Source: UBA11740 sp035635855 (lineage in GTDB: Bacteria > Acidobacteriota > Blastocatellia > Pyrinomonadales > Pyrinomonadaceae). From it: a stretch of 64,000 nucleotides of DNA. Location of the stretch: contig DASQAF010000040.1 in NCBI GenBank assembly GCA_035635855.1, forward strand, positions 372,001 through 436,000, read 5' to 3'. Below, one piece after another: positions 42,800-51,912 of this stretch. Position 1 is the first letter of the stretch. Each line of letters begins with the position of its first letter. Made by a program: the position numbers and the translations under genes. The notes under the pieces were generated by a model, which searched no databases, was not told where the DNA came from, and saw only the letters and a program-made list of their open reading frames with translations.

Positions 42800-42889
42800 G
42801 GAGCGCGCCGGCAGAGCGAAGCGGCGACGGCGCTTCGGATTTCACGAGCGCATCAAAGCGGTGTCGCGCTGCGCTTGCCACCGCGCTCC
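42800..42889. repeat. REP-like inverted repeat
   Basis: GGAGCGCGCCGGCAGAGCG at the left end pairs imperfectly with the right end, which finishes CTTGCCACCGCGCTCC. It lies between the convergent M49-like and DUF72 genes, with the same GGAGCGCG start as the RAYT-linked REPs but different inner sequence. Confidence 0.65.
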
Positions 42890-42892
42890 GAA

Positions 42893-43834
42893 TCAAAACA
42901 GGTTCCCCTGCGGCGACTCATCATCCGCCTCGACTGACTCACTCAGACGCGGATAGCTCTCAATCAACTTCGCCGGCCCGGGCACACGCTGCTCTTCCAA
43001 CAGCGCCAACACTTCGAAAGCATTTACCAGGCTCTGTCCGCGGGCGTGATTGTTGGTAATCACAAAGGTTTGTTTTGCCTTCCCGGCAACTTCGCGGACA
43101 CGTTCGACCCACGGCTCTAGCTCGTCGCGTGAATACAAGTAGTCATAGCGTTCCACGACATTCGCTTCTTCGCGAAACCAGTTCTGATAGTTTCGACCAT
43201 GTAAGCGAATGTAGCCGATTGAAGAAGTGACTTCGGCGGATGGCTTAATCGAATCGGCGAAGAGCGGCTGATCGATATCGCATGAACCAACGTTGAGATC
43301 TTCGAGCGTTTGCAGAATTCGCGGGTTGTTCCAGGACTCGTGCCGGAGCTCGACGACCAGTGGATAATCCTTGAATCGTTCGACGAGTTGAGTCAGGTAA
43401 CTCCTCTCCGCCCCCTCGTTTTTGAATGACCACGGAAACTGAATCAAGACAGCGCCGAGTTTGCCTGCTTCCGCCAACGGATCCATTCCTTCACGAAATG
43501 CCTTTTCATCTTCACTGGTCGCCTGCCCGCGTTTGTGGGTGAACACTTTGTTGAGCTTGGCCGTGAAAATGAAGTTTGGATTGTGTTCGATGCGCTGAAG
43601 CCAGGACCGCGCAGTTGACGGTGCGGGTGGATGATAGAAGCTGCTGTTGATTTCAGCAGTGTCGAAATACTTTGCGACCAGCGCCAGCGTGTCGAACTTT
43701 GTGCCGGCGCTTTCCGGATAGACTCGGCCGCGCCAGTCGGCATAGGACCAACCGGCGGGACCGATGTGAATATCTCTGCGAGCGCGCACGCTTCGAATTT
43801 TGTCCGAGCAGTTTGGATTTGTCGAACGCTTCAC
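42893..43834 (-). CDS. DUF72 family protein
   Basis: The 313-residue TIM-barrel protein of the DUF72 (YecE-like) family has IHIGPAGWSYADWRGRVYPE at the N-terminus. AEINSSFYHPP, FIFTAKLNKVFTHKRG, LGAVLIQFPWSF, VELRHESW, YIRLHGR and FVITNNHARGQSLVNA all match. The function is unknown, and the fold suggests a metal-dependent hydrolase or nuclease. The charged first 20 residues may not be translated, but there is no better ATG. It is alone on its strand between REP-like elements. Confidence 0.88.
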   Translation of the reverse strand: MKRSTNPNCSDKIRSVRARRDIHIGPAGWSYADWRGRVYPESAGTKFDTLALVAKYFDTAEINSSFYHPPAPSTARSWLQRIEHNPNFIFTAKLNKVFTHKRGQATSEDEKAFREGMDPLAEAGKLGAVLIQFPWSFKNEGAERSYLTQLVERFKDYPLVVELRHESWNNPRILQTLEDLNVGSCDIDQPLFADSIKPSAEVTSSIGYIRLHGRNYQNWFREEANVVERYDYLYSRDELEPWVERVREVAGKAKQTFVITNNHARGQSLVNAFEVLALLEEQRVPGPAKLIESYPRLSESVEADDESPQGNLF

Positions 43835-43857
43835 GAATCAGGACGCACTAGATCCCC

Positions 43858-44030
43858 GCGGTTTTGCCGCAGCACACGCGGAAAGCCTCTGGCTTTCCGG
43901 CCACGAACCTTTTCCCTTCTCCGAGGCTATGCCTCAGCTCTCGAGAAACGGAGGCAGAGCCTCCTGAAATTATTTAGAAAGGCTAAACGGTAAGCCGGAG
44001 GCGTACCGCCATGTGCTGCGGCAAAGCCGC
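43858..44030. repeat. Composite multi-hairpin repeat
   Basis: The outer arms 43858-43876 and 44012-44030 (GCGGTTTTGCCGCAGCACA and its complement) pair with one G-T. Inside are further hairpins: CGGAAAGCC/GGCTTTCCG (43879-43900), CCGAGGC/GCCTCAG (43921-43936) and GGAGGC/GCCTCC (43950-43964). The multi-stem layout looks like one folded RNA or a stack of repeats. Confidence 0.75.
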
Positions 44031-44046
44031 AAAGATCACGGCGCTG

Positions 44047-44074
44047 TGCGGACGAGGACGTCCGCGCTCCCAGC
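44047..44074 (-). repeat. REP, single copy
   Basis: Minus strand GCTGGGAGCGCGGACGTCCT then CGTCCGCA. It ends one base before the stop codon of the following minus-strand gene, the same placement as the REP at the end of pdxJ. Confidence 0.88.
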
Positions 44075-44075
44075 A

Positions 44076-45107
44076 TCAAATCGCGCCTGCCGCAGCAGGT
44101 TGAGATTTAGTCGTTTTCAGCAAAAAGTCTCGAAGCTGCGACGCAACCACGTCAAGAGAGAGACCAGAACCCGCGAGCATTCCATTCTGATCGGCAAACT
44201 TAGCCGCCGAAGCCAGTTCGGAATTATCCAGTCGCCAACTCCCGGCTGTGGTCTTCTCCAAATCATTAAGCCGATCCATGAGCGAACTGAAATCTCGCCG
44301 ACTAATACCTGGCCGCACAACGGTTTCGGCCCAGGAGTAATAGGGATAGTCGATGCGATAGACCCAACCCCCGCCGAGCGGCGTTGCGATCATGAATAAT
44401 TCACCGTTTGCATACTCTGAGATGGCCGTGAAAGGTGCGCCGTGACGCGTGGGCTTGAAACCCACGGAACTGAAAATTTCCGGCGCCAGAGTGACAATCG
44501 AAAGTTTAGTTTCCGCGTCCTCTTCAACTCGCGACCTACCTTTAGCAAAGCTTTCCAACGCGGTTGCGATCCGGTTCCACGAGTCGCCCCAAAGCGATTC
44601 GTAATCATTCGTGTGTGTCAGGACTCGTTCGACGTGTGGCAGAACCAATTCGTAAGCCCGCGCATCGTCGTCGACCGGTTCGCCCGCGAGTTGTCGCGCC
44701 AATGGCGACCCGGCCTGCTCATCAGTTGGCGATTCTGATCCTTGTATGACAATGCTGGCGCGCACACCTTCCTTCGTGCTTAGCTCGGAAAAGTCTCCAG
44801 CTTCGGCGGCAGCGATTAGTTTTTCACGCAGTTCCAGCGCGCGCTCGCCGGTTAAAACGGTCCAAACGGAAAGCACGCCGTCAGTATCGAAGTGGTTGTT
44901 GGTGACGAGGTCGATCCCGCGGGTTAACTCTTCACGGTTCGGTGCCGCGACCAGATTCAGAGCAATCTCAGTCGACGTGTCGGCCTTTACCGACGCGGGC
45001 GTTTCGTTTCCCTTCCAGTGCGAAAAATGAACCGCGTTGCCGACGGTGCCGTCGACGGAAAGTTTCGGCACGTTGGCTAGTGCATCGGTGTAGTACTCGA
45101 ATCTCAT
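44076..45107 (-). CDS. Hypothetical protein, possible DHH-like motif (DUF6687-type)
   Basis: The 343-residue protein starts MRFEYYTDALANVPKLS. The segment VTNNHFDTDGVLSVW resembles the N-H-x-D-x-D-G site of DHH-type phosphoesterases, but the other DHH motifs are not evident. I believe NCBI calls this group DUF6687, from memory. The remainder is alpha/beta with no signal peptide. A REP lies at its 3' end and a response regulator gene lies downstream of its promoter side on the same strand. Confidence 0.7.
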   Translation of the reverse strand: MRFEYYTDALANVPKLSVDGTVGNAVHFSHWKGNETPASVKADTSTEIALNLVAAPNREELTRGIDLVTNNHFDTDGVLSVWTVLTGERALELREKLIAAAEAGDFSELSTKEGVRASIVIQGSESPTDEQAGSPLARQLAGEPVDDDARAYELVLPHVERVLTHTNDYESLWGDSWNRIATALESFAKGRSRVEEDAETKLSIVTLAPEIFSSVGFKPTRHGAPFTAISEYANGELFMIATPLGGGWVYRIDYPYYSWAETVVRPGISRRDFSSLMDRLNDLEKTTAGSWRLDNSELASAAKFADQNGMLAGSGLSLDVVASQLRDFLLKTTKSQPAAAGAI

Positions 45108-45173
45108 GATAGTTTGTCTTGATGCTGATGACTGGGCGTCATGTTATGAGGCATTTGCCGGACTGCGGAATCT

Positions 45174-45560
45174 CTACGCCGTCGCACATTCTCGTTCGGA
45201 AAGTAACTTATAAACGGCGTCGATCAGCGCTTCGACATCTGGTTTGGGAATGTAGGCATCGGCGCCGGCGGCCATGGCTTCCTGACGATGAATTTCGTAC
45301 GCGTCGCCGGTATAAAAGATACACGGCACGTCCGGACTGAATTGATTAAGGAGCCTGCATAGTTCCATCCCTGAGCCGTCCGGCAAGCGCTTATCCAGCA
45401 CGTAAAGATCGAACTCGTGAGTCCTGGCCAGTTGCATCGCCTCTTTGACCGTGCGGGCGGTATGGACTTCGTAGTCTGAGTCAGACAGCAGCAGCCTAAA
45501 CATCTCAGAACTATCTTCGTGATCGTCGACGTAAAGGATGCGGCATTTGATTTCGGACAT
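45174..45560 (-). CDS. Single-domain response regulator
   Basis: The 128-residue receiver domain lacks an output domain, like CheY. Acidic pocket D12/D13, phospho-acceptor D56 (YVLDKRLPDGSG), T84 (FYTGD) and K106 (YIPKPD) are all present, so it should be phosphorylatable. GAGGAGG sits 5 nt before the ATG, a very strong ribosome-binding site. No histidine kinase gene is near, so the partner is unlinked. Confidence 0.92.
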   Translation of the reverse strand: MSEIKCRILYVDDHEDSSEMFRLLLSDSDYEVHTARTVKEAMQLARTHEFDLYVLDKRLPDGSGMELCRLLNQFSPDVPCIFYTGDAYEIHRQEAMAAGADAYIPKPDVEALIDAVYKLLSERECATA

Positions 45561-45783
45561 GGGAACCTCCTCGTCGAGTGTCTTTCGCTAACAATTTTTA
45601 CAAACAAACCGAACGAACGGATGAAGGAGAACGCGGATTATAATCCAGTTACCGGTCGCTGCGCCAGAGACCATAGATAATCTCCATCGCGAATGAAATG
45701 GAGACCAACCCTTCAAATGACAAGCTCCAGGTTCGCCGTCCATTTACGTGATCGTGATGAGACGGTCGCCAGAAGGCCACGTC

Positions 45784-45954
45784 TCAGCGGCGGATCAGAA
45801 TCAATATACCCGCGACAATGCCAAGCACCGCCAGACCAGTAGTCATCGTGGAAGAGAGTTTGATGTTAAGTAGCGGCAGGAGCCCGGTGAGAATCAACCA
45901 CAGACCCAGCAAGAGCATGCCCAGATTTTTGCCGGCTAAACTTGTTAATGCCAT
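45784..45954 (-). CDS. Small two-helix membrane protein
   Basis: This encodes 56 residues from the ATG at 45954 with GGAG 6 nt upstream. It has two hydrophobic helices (about 9-27 and 34-53) with a short polar turn and a terminal IRR. Such small inner-membrane proteins are common and mostly unassigned. The good ribosome-binding site and compact hydrophobic pattern argue that it is real. It lies alone between the response regulator and the lipoprotein gene. Confidence 0.7.
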   Translation of the reverse strand: MALTSLAGKNLGMLLLGLWLILTGLLPLLNIKLSSTMTTGLAVLGIVAGILILIRR

Positions 45955-46101
45955 CGTTTTCTCCAATTTGATAGTTGCCCTCGTCCTTTGCGCAATCTCG
46001 AGCGTATCCGTGTTGAGTTTTCAATAAATGCATTCAGCCGCAAAGAGCGAGAACCGCAGAGTGGCGCCGAGAATCTTGAAATTCGGACGGCGCCGGCCCG
46101 T

Positions 46102-47061
46102 CTACATCTTCTTCATATCCATTTTCGCGTCCGGTTTCGCGGCAGGTTTCGCTACCGGAGTTCCCACGTGTAACAAGGCCAGCCACTTCCCGCCGCGGTT
46201 CGCCCAGATGGATGTGTGTCGTTCCGTGTCCCCCTTCGGATCCTTCGGCTTCACCAGGTAAGTTACCAGCGCCGCGTCGTTATCCAGCTTGCCTGCTTTC
46301 CACTCGCTGAGCTCAAACTGCGACGCGTCAAACTCGCTGACGCCCTTGACCGCACCCGCTTTGTCATAGGCGGCCGTCGTTTCCAGCTCGACAAATGTGG
46401 GATCCAGCAAAGCCGCGAAGCCGTCGTAGTTCTTGCTCTTGAACAGGTCCCAGACGATCTTTTCGTCGGCGATTGGATCGGCACCGGTCTGAGCGGGCGT
46501 GGCAACCGGACTCGCCGCGGTCTTTTCCGTTTTGCCTGGGCCCGGCGAAGATGCCGGCGCTGGCGGCATCGACTTCACCGGAGTCTGCTGGTAATAGAAA
46601 GCCAGCCATTTCCCATCACGGTTTACCCAGACAGCCGCTGATCGATAAGGACCTGGCGGAACGTCGGCGCCTTTGTCGGTGGCTTTGAGTGTCGTCTGAT
46701 AGGTGAGAATCACGGCGTCATTATCGATTGGTATCATCTTCCAATCTGAGAACGTGGCGTCCGTGAGGTTAAAGTTCTTCACGTCGGCGACGATGCCGGC
46801 CTTGTCAAAGACTCCGTTGTCTGTGACCTCAAGGTAATCGCTGGCCAACATATTTCCAAACGCGTCATAGTCTTTCTTTTTCAGCGTGTCCCAGGCGGCT
46901 TTCTCTTTCGCGATGATGTCTGCCTCAGAGGGGGCCGCCGTCTTCGACATCGACATGTTCGCATTTGAGTTCGCGTTTGTGCTGGTTATTGGCTGATTGG
47001 TGCATGCCGCCGCAAGAATCAGAAAAGACAGAAACGAGACGAGCGCAAAAATCTTCTTCAT
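46102..47061 (-). CDS. Lipoprotein with two tandem SnoaL/DUF4440-like domains
   Basis: The 319-residue protein starts at the ATG at 47061 (AAGGAG 9 nt upstream). Residues 1-20 form a lipoprotein signal (LILAAAC, Cys20). Two NTF2-like DUF4440 domains follow (about 45-165 and 195-305). They are clear internal duplicates: AAWDTLKKKDYDAFGNML against IVWDLFKSKNYDGFAALL, and AVWVNRDGKWLAFYY against SIWANRGGKWLALLH. An Ala/Pro/Thr linker joins them. The fold often binds small ligands; the role is unknown. It diverges from the M16 peptidase gene. Confidence 0.85.
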   Translation of the reverse strand: MKKIFALVSFLSFLILAAACTNQPITSTNANSNANMSMSKTAAPSEADIIAKEKAAWDTLKKKDYDAFGNMLASDYLEVTDNGVFDKAGIVADVKNFNLTDATFSDWKMIPIDNDAVILTYQTTLKATDKGADVPPGPYRSAAVWVNRDGKWLAFYYQQTPVKSMPPAPASSPGPGKTEKTAASPVATPAQTGADPIADEKIVWDLFKSKNYDGFAALLDPTFVELETTAAYDKAGAVKGVSEFDASQFELSEWKAGKLDNDAALVTYLVKPKDPKGDTERHTSIWANRGGKWLALLHVGTPVAKPAAKPDAKMDMKKM

Positions 47062-47283
47062 GACCTGAGGCTCCTTCAATCGGAATTTAATAAAACGTGT
47101 GGGGTGCTTCTATGCCAAAAGGGGAGTGGAGTCAAGGGACAGGCTCGAATTGTCAAAACCCGAATCGATTCAGATTGCCACGCAAAGCCAAGAGCTTCGT
47201 TTGCCAAGCAAAACGCTAAACGGCATAATTGCCCAACCCCGGCAAGACCACCTAAAGAAAGACCCAAGCTTCTGGAGGACAAG

Positions 47284-50145
47284 ATGATAACTCTCACCCG
47301 CACTCGGTTGATGATCATAGGTCTGGCCCTCGTGGCTGCGACCTGCATGTTCGGCGCGCGACAACAGGCCTCCACCACTCAGGCCCCGAGCCAGACGCCC
47401 GCACTCCCGCAGCAGATGCCCGTGGATCCGGAAATCACGATGGGCAAATTTGCGAATGGAATTCGCTACTACATCCGCGCCAATAAAAAACCGGAAAAGC
47501 GCGCGGAGCTGCGGCTCGTCGTCAAGGCCGGATCGATTTTGGAAGACGACGACCAACAGGGGCTGGCCCATTTGGTCGAGCATATGGCCTTTAACGGCAC
47601 GCAACATTTTCCCAAGCAGGAGCTGGTGCAATTTATCGAGTCACTGGGCATGCGCTTCGGCGCGGACCTGAATGCCTATACGAGTTTTGACGAGACGGTC
47701 TATATGCTCACGGTCCCGACCGACAAGCCTGAGACGATTGATCGCGCGCTCCTAATCCTGGAAGACTGGGCGCACAACGTTTCCTTCGACGCAACCGAAA
47801 TCGACAAAGAGCGCGGGGTGGTGATGGAAGAGTGGCGCCTGGGGCGGGGCGCCGGCTCGCGGATGCGTGACAAAGAATTTCCCATCATGTTCAAGGGCTC
47901 GCGCTACGCCGATCGACTGCCCATTGGCAAGCCGGAGATCATCCAGGGGGGCAAGCCCGAACGTTTGAAGAAGTTTTATACCGACTGGTACCGGCCCGAT
48001 CTAATGGCTGTGGTCGCGGTCGGAGACTTCGACAAAGCAGCGATTGAGAAAATGATCACCGCCCACTTCGCATCGATTCCGGCGGCGACCAATCCGCGGC
48101 CGCGACTGACCTATGACATCCCGGACCATCCCGGCACCGTCTACGCAATTGCCTCGGACAAAGAAACTACTAACACAACCCTCGAGGTGTATAACATCCT
48201 GCCGGCTCGCGAGCAGGGATCGCTCACTGACTATCGGCAACGCACTGTTGACCGTCTTTTCTCCGGCATGCTCGGCGGCCGGTTTGCGGAGCTCGCGCAG
48301 AGGTCTGATGCCCCTTTCCTCTTTGCCGGCGGGGGACGCGGAAGTTTCCTGGCGCGCTCGAAGGAAAGCGCTTCGCTCTTCGCGCTGGTCAAGGAGGACG
48401 GTATCGAGCGAGGGTTGGATGCTTTGCTTGGCGAGGCGGAACGCGTAGCGCGTTTCGGATTCACCACGACAGAACTGGAGCGCCAAAAACAGAGCGTGCT
48501 GACGAACTATCAGCGCCTGGCCGTCGAAAAGGACAACACGCCGTCCGCCGACCGGGCCGGTGAATACATTCGAAACTTTCTCCAAAACGAGAGTCTGCCC
48601 AGCGCCGGCGACGAATACGCTATGCATCAGCGCCTCCTGCCGGAGATTACGCTCGACGAGGTCAATAAGCTTGCTAAGGAATGGTTTTCCGGCACGAACC
48701 GTCTGGTCGTAGTCAACGCTCCGCAGAAAGACGGCCTGGCGACCCCGGATGAGACGAAGCTGGCGGCCGTGATCAAGGCAGTGGCGGCGAAAGATCTGAA
48801 GCCCTACGTGGATACGGTCGGTAAGGCGGCGTTGCTCGAATCGGTCCCGGCGCCCGGCACGATCGCCAGGACCACAACGAATGAGGCCGCCGGAATCACC
48901 GAGTGGGAACTGTCCAATGGCGTGAAGGTGGTACTCAAACCCACAACGTTTAAGGCGGACGAGATTCTGCTTCGGGCGACCAGTCCCGGTGGTACGTCGC
49001 TGGCCGGCGACAAGGACTACATTCCGGCGAGCACCGCCACGCAAGTCATCACGGCCAGCGGTGTGGGTAAGTTCGACGCCATCAATCTGCGGAAGTACCT
49101 GACCGGAAAAGTTGCCTCAGCAAGTCCGTTTATCGGCGAGCTCGAAGAGGGGCTAACTGGGAGCAGTTCTCGTAAGGATCTCGAGACGATGTTTCAGCTC
49201 ATCTATCTTAGATTCTTGCAGCCGAGAGCCGACGTGACCGCTTTCGGCGTGCAAGCGACGCAGACGAAAACCCTGTTAGCGAACCAGGCAGCAGTCCCCG
49301 AGTATGCATTTTTCGAGGCGCTTACGATGGCCAGGTATCAGAATCACATCAGGAGACGTCTGCCAACGCCGGCCTCGGTCGACGAGTGGAATCTGGACAA
49401 GTCGCTGGCCTTTTACAAGGACCGGTTCGCAGATGCCAGCGACTTCACCTTTGTCTTCGTGGGAACCTTTGATCTGGCGACAATGAAACCGCTGGTCGAG
49501 CGGTATCTGGGCGCGCTGCCGTCCATCCACCGGAAAGAGACATGGAAGGACGTCGGTGTGCGCACGCCGGTGGGCATCGTTGAGAAGAAAGTCGAGAAAG
49601 GCATCGAGCCTAAGAGCGAGGTAGCGATTGTCTTCAGCGGACCATTTGAGTGGAACCAAACGAACCGCGTCGCCATGCGAGCGATGACTGAGGTGCTACA
49701 GACGAGGCTGCTGGAAATCATTCGCGAGGAGTTGGGCGGGACCTACAGCATCACCGCCAACTCGAGTTATCAGAAGATCCCAAACTCAGTGTACTCGACC
49801 ACGATTCAGTTCGGGTGCGCACCGCAACGCACAGACGATCTGATCAAGCGAGTCTTTCAGGAGATCGAAAAGTTTAAGACAGATGGCCCGACCGAGAAGC
49901 AGACCAACGACGAGAAGGAAGCATTGCTGCGAGACTTCGAGACCAACAGCAAACAGAACAACTATCTGCTGAGCCAGATTACGCTGAAGTATCAGATTGG
50001 CGAGGACCCCGCAGGTCTCTGGAAGATTCCGGAGTATTACCAGAAGCTCGATGGGGCCACGATTCAGCAGGCGGCGAAGACTTACCTCAACACGAAAAAC
50101 TTCGTGGAGGTGACGCTGTTTCCCGAAAAGAAAACCCAGCCGTAA
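47284..50145 (+). CDS. M16-family zinc peptidase, PqqL-like
   Basis: The 953-residue protein starts at the ATG at 47284 with GGAGG 5 nt upstream; the 60 open codons before it are not peptidase-like. Signal peptide (about 1-26). The inverted zinc motif is H96-L-V-E-H100, with the third ligand Glu in DKERGVVMEEWR. Four M16 half-domains are visible; the C-terminal pair (about 510-950) is inactive but needed for the clam-shell. Like E. coli PqqL, it probably degrades peptides in the periplasm. The divergent lipoprotein gene shares its upstream region. Confidence 0.92.
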   Translation: MITLTRTRLMIIGLALVAATCMFGARQQASTTQAPSQTPALPQQMPVDPEITMGKFANGIRYYIRANKKPEKRAELRLVVKAGSILEDDDQQGLAHLVEHMAFNGTQHFPKQELVQFIESLGMRFGADLNAYTSFDETVYMLTVPTDKPETIDRALLILEDWAHNVSFDATEIDKERGVVMEEWRLGRGAGSRMRDKEFPIMFKGSRYADRLPIGKPEIIQGGKPERLKKFYTDWYRPDLMAVVAVGDFDKAAIEKMITAHFASIPAATNPRPRLTYDIPDHPGTVYAIASDKETTNTTLEVYNILPAREQGSLTDYRQRTVDRLFSGMLGGRFAELAQRSDAPFLFAGGGRGSFLARSKESASLFALVKEDGIERGLDALLGEAERVARFGFTTTELERQKQSVLTNYQRLAVEKDNTPSADRAGEYIRNFLQNESLPSAGDEYAMHQRLLPEITLDEVNKLAKEWFSGTNRLVVVNAPQKDGLATPDETKLAAVIKAVAAKDLKPYVDTVGKAALLESVPAPGTIARTTTNEAAGITEWELSNGVKVVLKPTTFKADEILLRATSPGGTSLAGDKDYIPASTATQVITASGVGKFDAINLRKYLTGKVASASPFIGELEEGLTGSSSRKDLETMFQLIYLRFLQPRADVTAFGVQATQTKTLLANQAAVPEYAFFEALTMARYQNHIRRRLPTPASVDEWNLDKSLAFYKDRFADASDFTFVFVGTFDLATMKPLVERYLGALPSIHRKETWKDVGVRTPVGIVEKKVEKGIEPKSEVAIVFSGPFEWNQTNRVAMRAMTEVLQTRLLEIIREELGGTYSITANSSYQKIPNSVYSTTIQFGCAPQRTDDLIKRVFQEIEKFKTDGPTEKQTNDEKEALLRDFETNSKQNNYLLSQITLKYQIGEDPAGLWKIPEYYQKLDGATIQQAAKTYLNTKNFVEVTLFPEKKTQP

Positions 50146-50205
50146 AACGGCCGGTCCAAAAACCCTGCGAGAAAGCCGCGTGAACGCGGCCGGACAACAA
50201 TTCAA

Positions 50206-50778
50206 TTAAGCTCTTCCCGCAACTTCGCCCGTCTGCGTGTTCACGCGGACGAGTTGACCCTCTTTGATAAAGAGCGGGACGCGCACGGCAAGGCCCGTCT
50301 CGAGCGTGGCCTGTTTGCTGGCGCCGCCCGCCGCCGTGTCACCACGCAAGCCCAACTCCGTTGACGTGACGGCGAGTTCGACGTACTGCGGGAGTTGCAG
50401 CGACACCGGCGCGCCATTGTATTTTAGTACTTGGAGCGAAACTCCTTCCTTAAGAAAGCCCCGATCGCTGTCCACCGCTTCCGCGGAAAAGACGAACTGC
50501 TCGTAACTCTTTTCGTCCATAAAATGAAAACCGTGCGCGTCGCTGTAAAGAAACGACGCGGGTACCAGCTCGACATCCGGCTCGGCAAACTTCTCAGTCG
50601 CACGAAAACTCTTTTCCGACACGGCGCCGGTCAGCAGTTGCCGCAACTTTGTGCGCACCATCGTGGCCGCGCCACGCGCAGTCGGCGACGCAAAGAAAAC
50701 CTCCAGCACCACGTAAGGTTGCCCGTCAATTTCAACCAGTAGCTTTCGTTTTAGTTCGTTGGCGGTAATCAGCGCCAT
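50206..50778 (-). CDS. Elongation factor P paralogue with EfpL/YeiP-type loop
   Basis: The 190-residue, three-domain protein rescues ribosomes stalled at proline stretches. The tip loop is SPTARGAAT (31-39), identical to E. coli EfpL (YeiP), with Arg35 in place of the modifiable Lys of canonical EF-P (PGKGGA). The loop is about two residues longer than in EF-P. The C-terminal domain (ATLETGLAVRVPLFIKEGQ) looks more like ordinary EF-P, so the protein is intermediate. No epmA/earP modification gene is near. ATG at 50778, AGGAGG 12 nt upstream; an in-frame ATG at 50820 is less likely. Confidence 0.88.
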   Translation of the reverse strand: MALITANELKRKLLVEIDGQPYVVLEVFFASPTARGAATMVRTKLRQLLTGAVSEKSFRATEKFAEPDVELVPASFLYSDAHGFHFMDEKSYEQFVFSAEAVDSDRGFLKEGVSLQVLKYNGAPVSLQLPQYVELAVTSTELGLRGDTAAGGASKQATLETGLAVRVPLFIKEGQLVRVNTQTGEVAGRA

Positions 50779-51028
50779 TGCGAATTCAGTCCTCCTGGGA
50801 GTCTTGCCAGCTCGATTCATCGGGCTTTCCCGCAGGGTTGCTAGACCAGCGCTTTTAGCGCGGGTTTCAGCGTGCCTGGTTTCGATTGGCGCAGGGGATT
50901 CTATCTGAGTTGGTGAAGACGAGGCTAGGGTAAGACTGGAGTGAGCGAGGGCGCGAAGAGGTCAGCGGCCAATTTTCCATTCAAGATCAACCGCCCGCTA
51001 CCGCAGGCGGTTCTGACCGCTCTCGAAA

Positions 51029-51643
51029 TCAATCAGCCAAATGGAATGCAACGCCGGCCTCGTCAGGAGGCAGAATCGGGTGGAAAGTCTTTCCGTAATT
51101 CGAAACGATCTTGTTCACATAGTTTTGGGTTTCCGGATAAGGCGGCACGCCCTGGTATTTGTCGACTGAGCCTTCGCCCGCGTTGTAGCCCGCCAGCGCC
51201 AGCTTTACGTCGCCATTGAATCTCTTCAGCAACCAGGCCAGATATTTTGTCCCTGCTTCCACATTGCAGGCCTGGTTAGCTGGATCGTCGCACTTGAATC
51301 TTTTGGCGGTTGCCGGCATTAGTTGCATCAAGCCGCGCGCGCCTACGGGTGAAACCGCTTTCGCATCGTAACGCGATTCCTGCTGAATGACGGCATGAAT
51401 GAACCGCGGGTCAACGCCCTGGCGTTGGCCGGCGCGAAAAATGATCCAATCCAGATCACAGTCGCCAGAAACGGGAACATCCGAGGGAATTCTCTCGGTG
51501 TGTTGAATGGTGGCGGCAACAGCCACGGGCATCGATTCGGTATGGAAAAAGAGTGCCGGAAAATTCGTCAGACAAAAAAGAGAAGCTAAAGCGAAAGGCA
51601 CAAACTTGGCAGAGCGCAAGTGAGGAAAACGGGGAAACTTCAT
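51029..51643 (-). CDS. Lytic transglycosylase, SLT family
   Basis: The 204-residue protein starts at the ATG at 51643 (GGAG 8 nt upstream; two earlier in-frame ATGs lack such a site). Residues 1-45 hold a signal or anchor. The SLT domain (about 65-180) has catalytic Glu89 in AVIQQESRYDAKAVSPVGA, then RGLMQLMPATA and LALAGYNAGEG. It cleaves peptidoglycan glycan strands with anhydro-muramic acid formation. YPETQNYVNKI is the usual end of the domain. It is transcribed alone. Confidence 0.93.
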   Translation of the reverse strand: MKFPRFPHLRSAKFVPFALASLFCLTNFPALFFHTESMPVAVAATIQHTERIPSDVPVSGDCDLDWIIFRAGQRQGVDPRFIHAVIQQESRYDAKAVSPVGARGLMQLMPATAKRFKCDDPANQACNVEAGTKYLAWLLKRFNGDVKLALAGYNAGEGSVDKYQGVPPYPETQNYVNKIVSNYGKTFHPILPPDEAGVAFHLAD

Positions 51644-51912
51644 TACGTGATTCTCCATGTGAGCGACGACCCCAGGGGTCATCAAAATTTCGTTAAAGCT
51701 TAGCTACGCATGGCCGAACCGATTTACAAAGAACATGAAAGAACTGTGCAATCGAAGACCGAGACTAAGATGGATTTTTCATTGTGATCGTTGCTCTTTT
51801 CGACGCTATGCCGCCATTCAATGTGACGTACGAAAGTGAAACAATTACGAAGAGAAATAAGCATTCGCTTGCGGATATGCACGCGCGGGGTCTATCGGGC
51901 TACCGCCATTTT

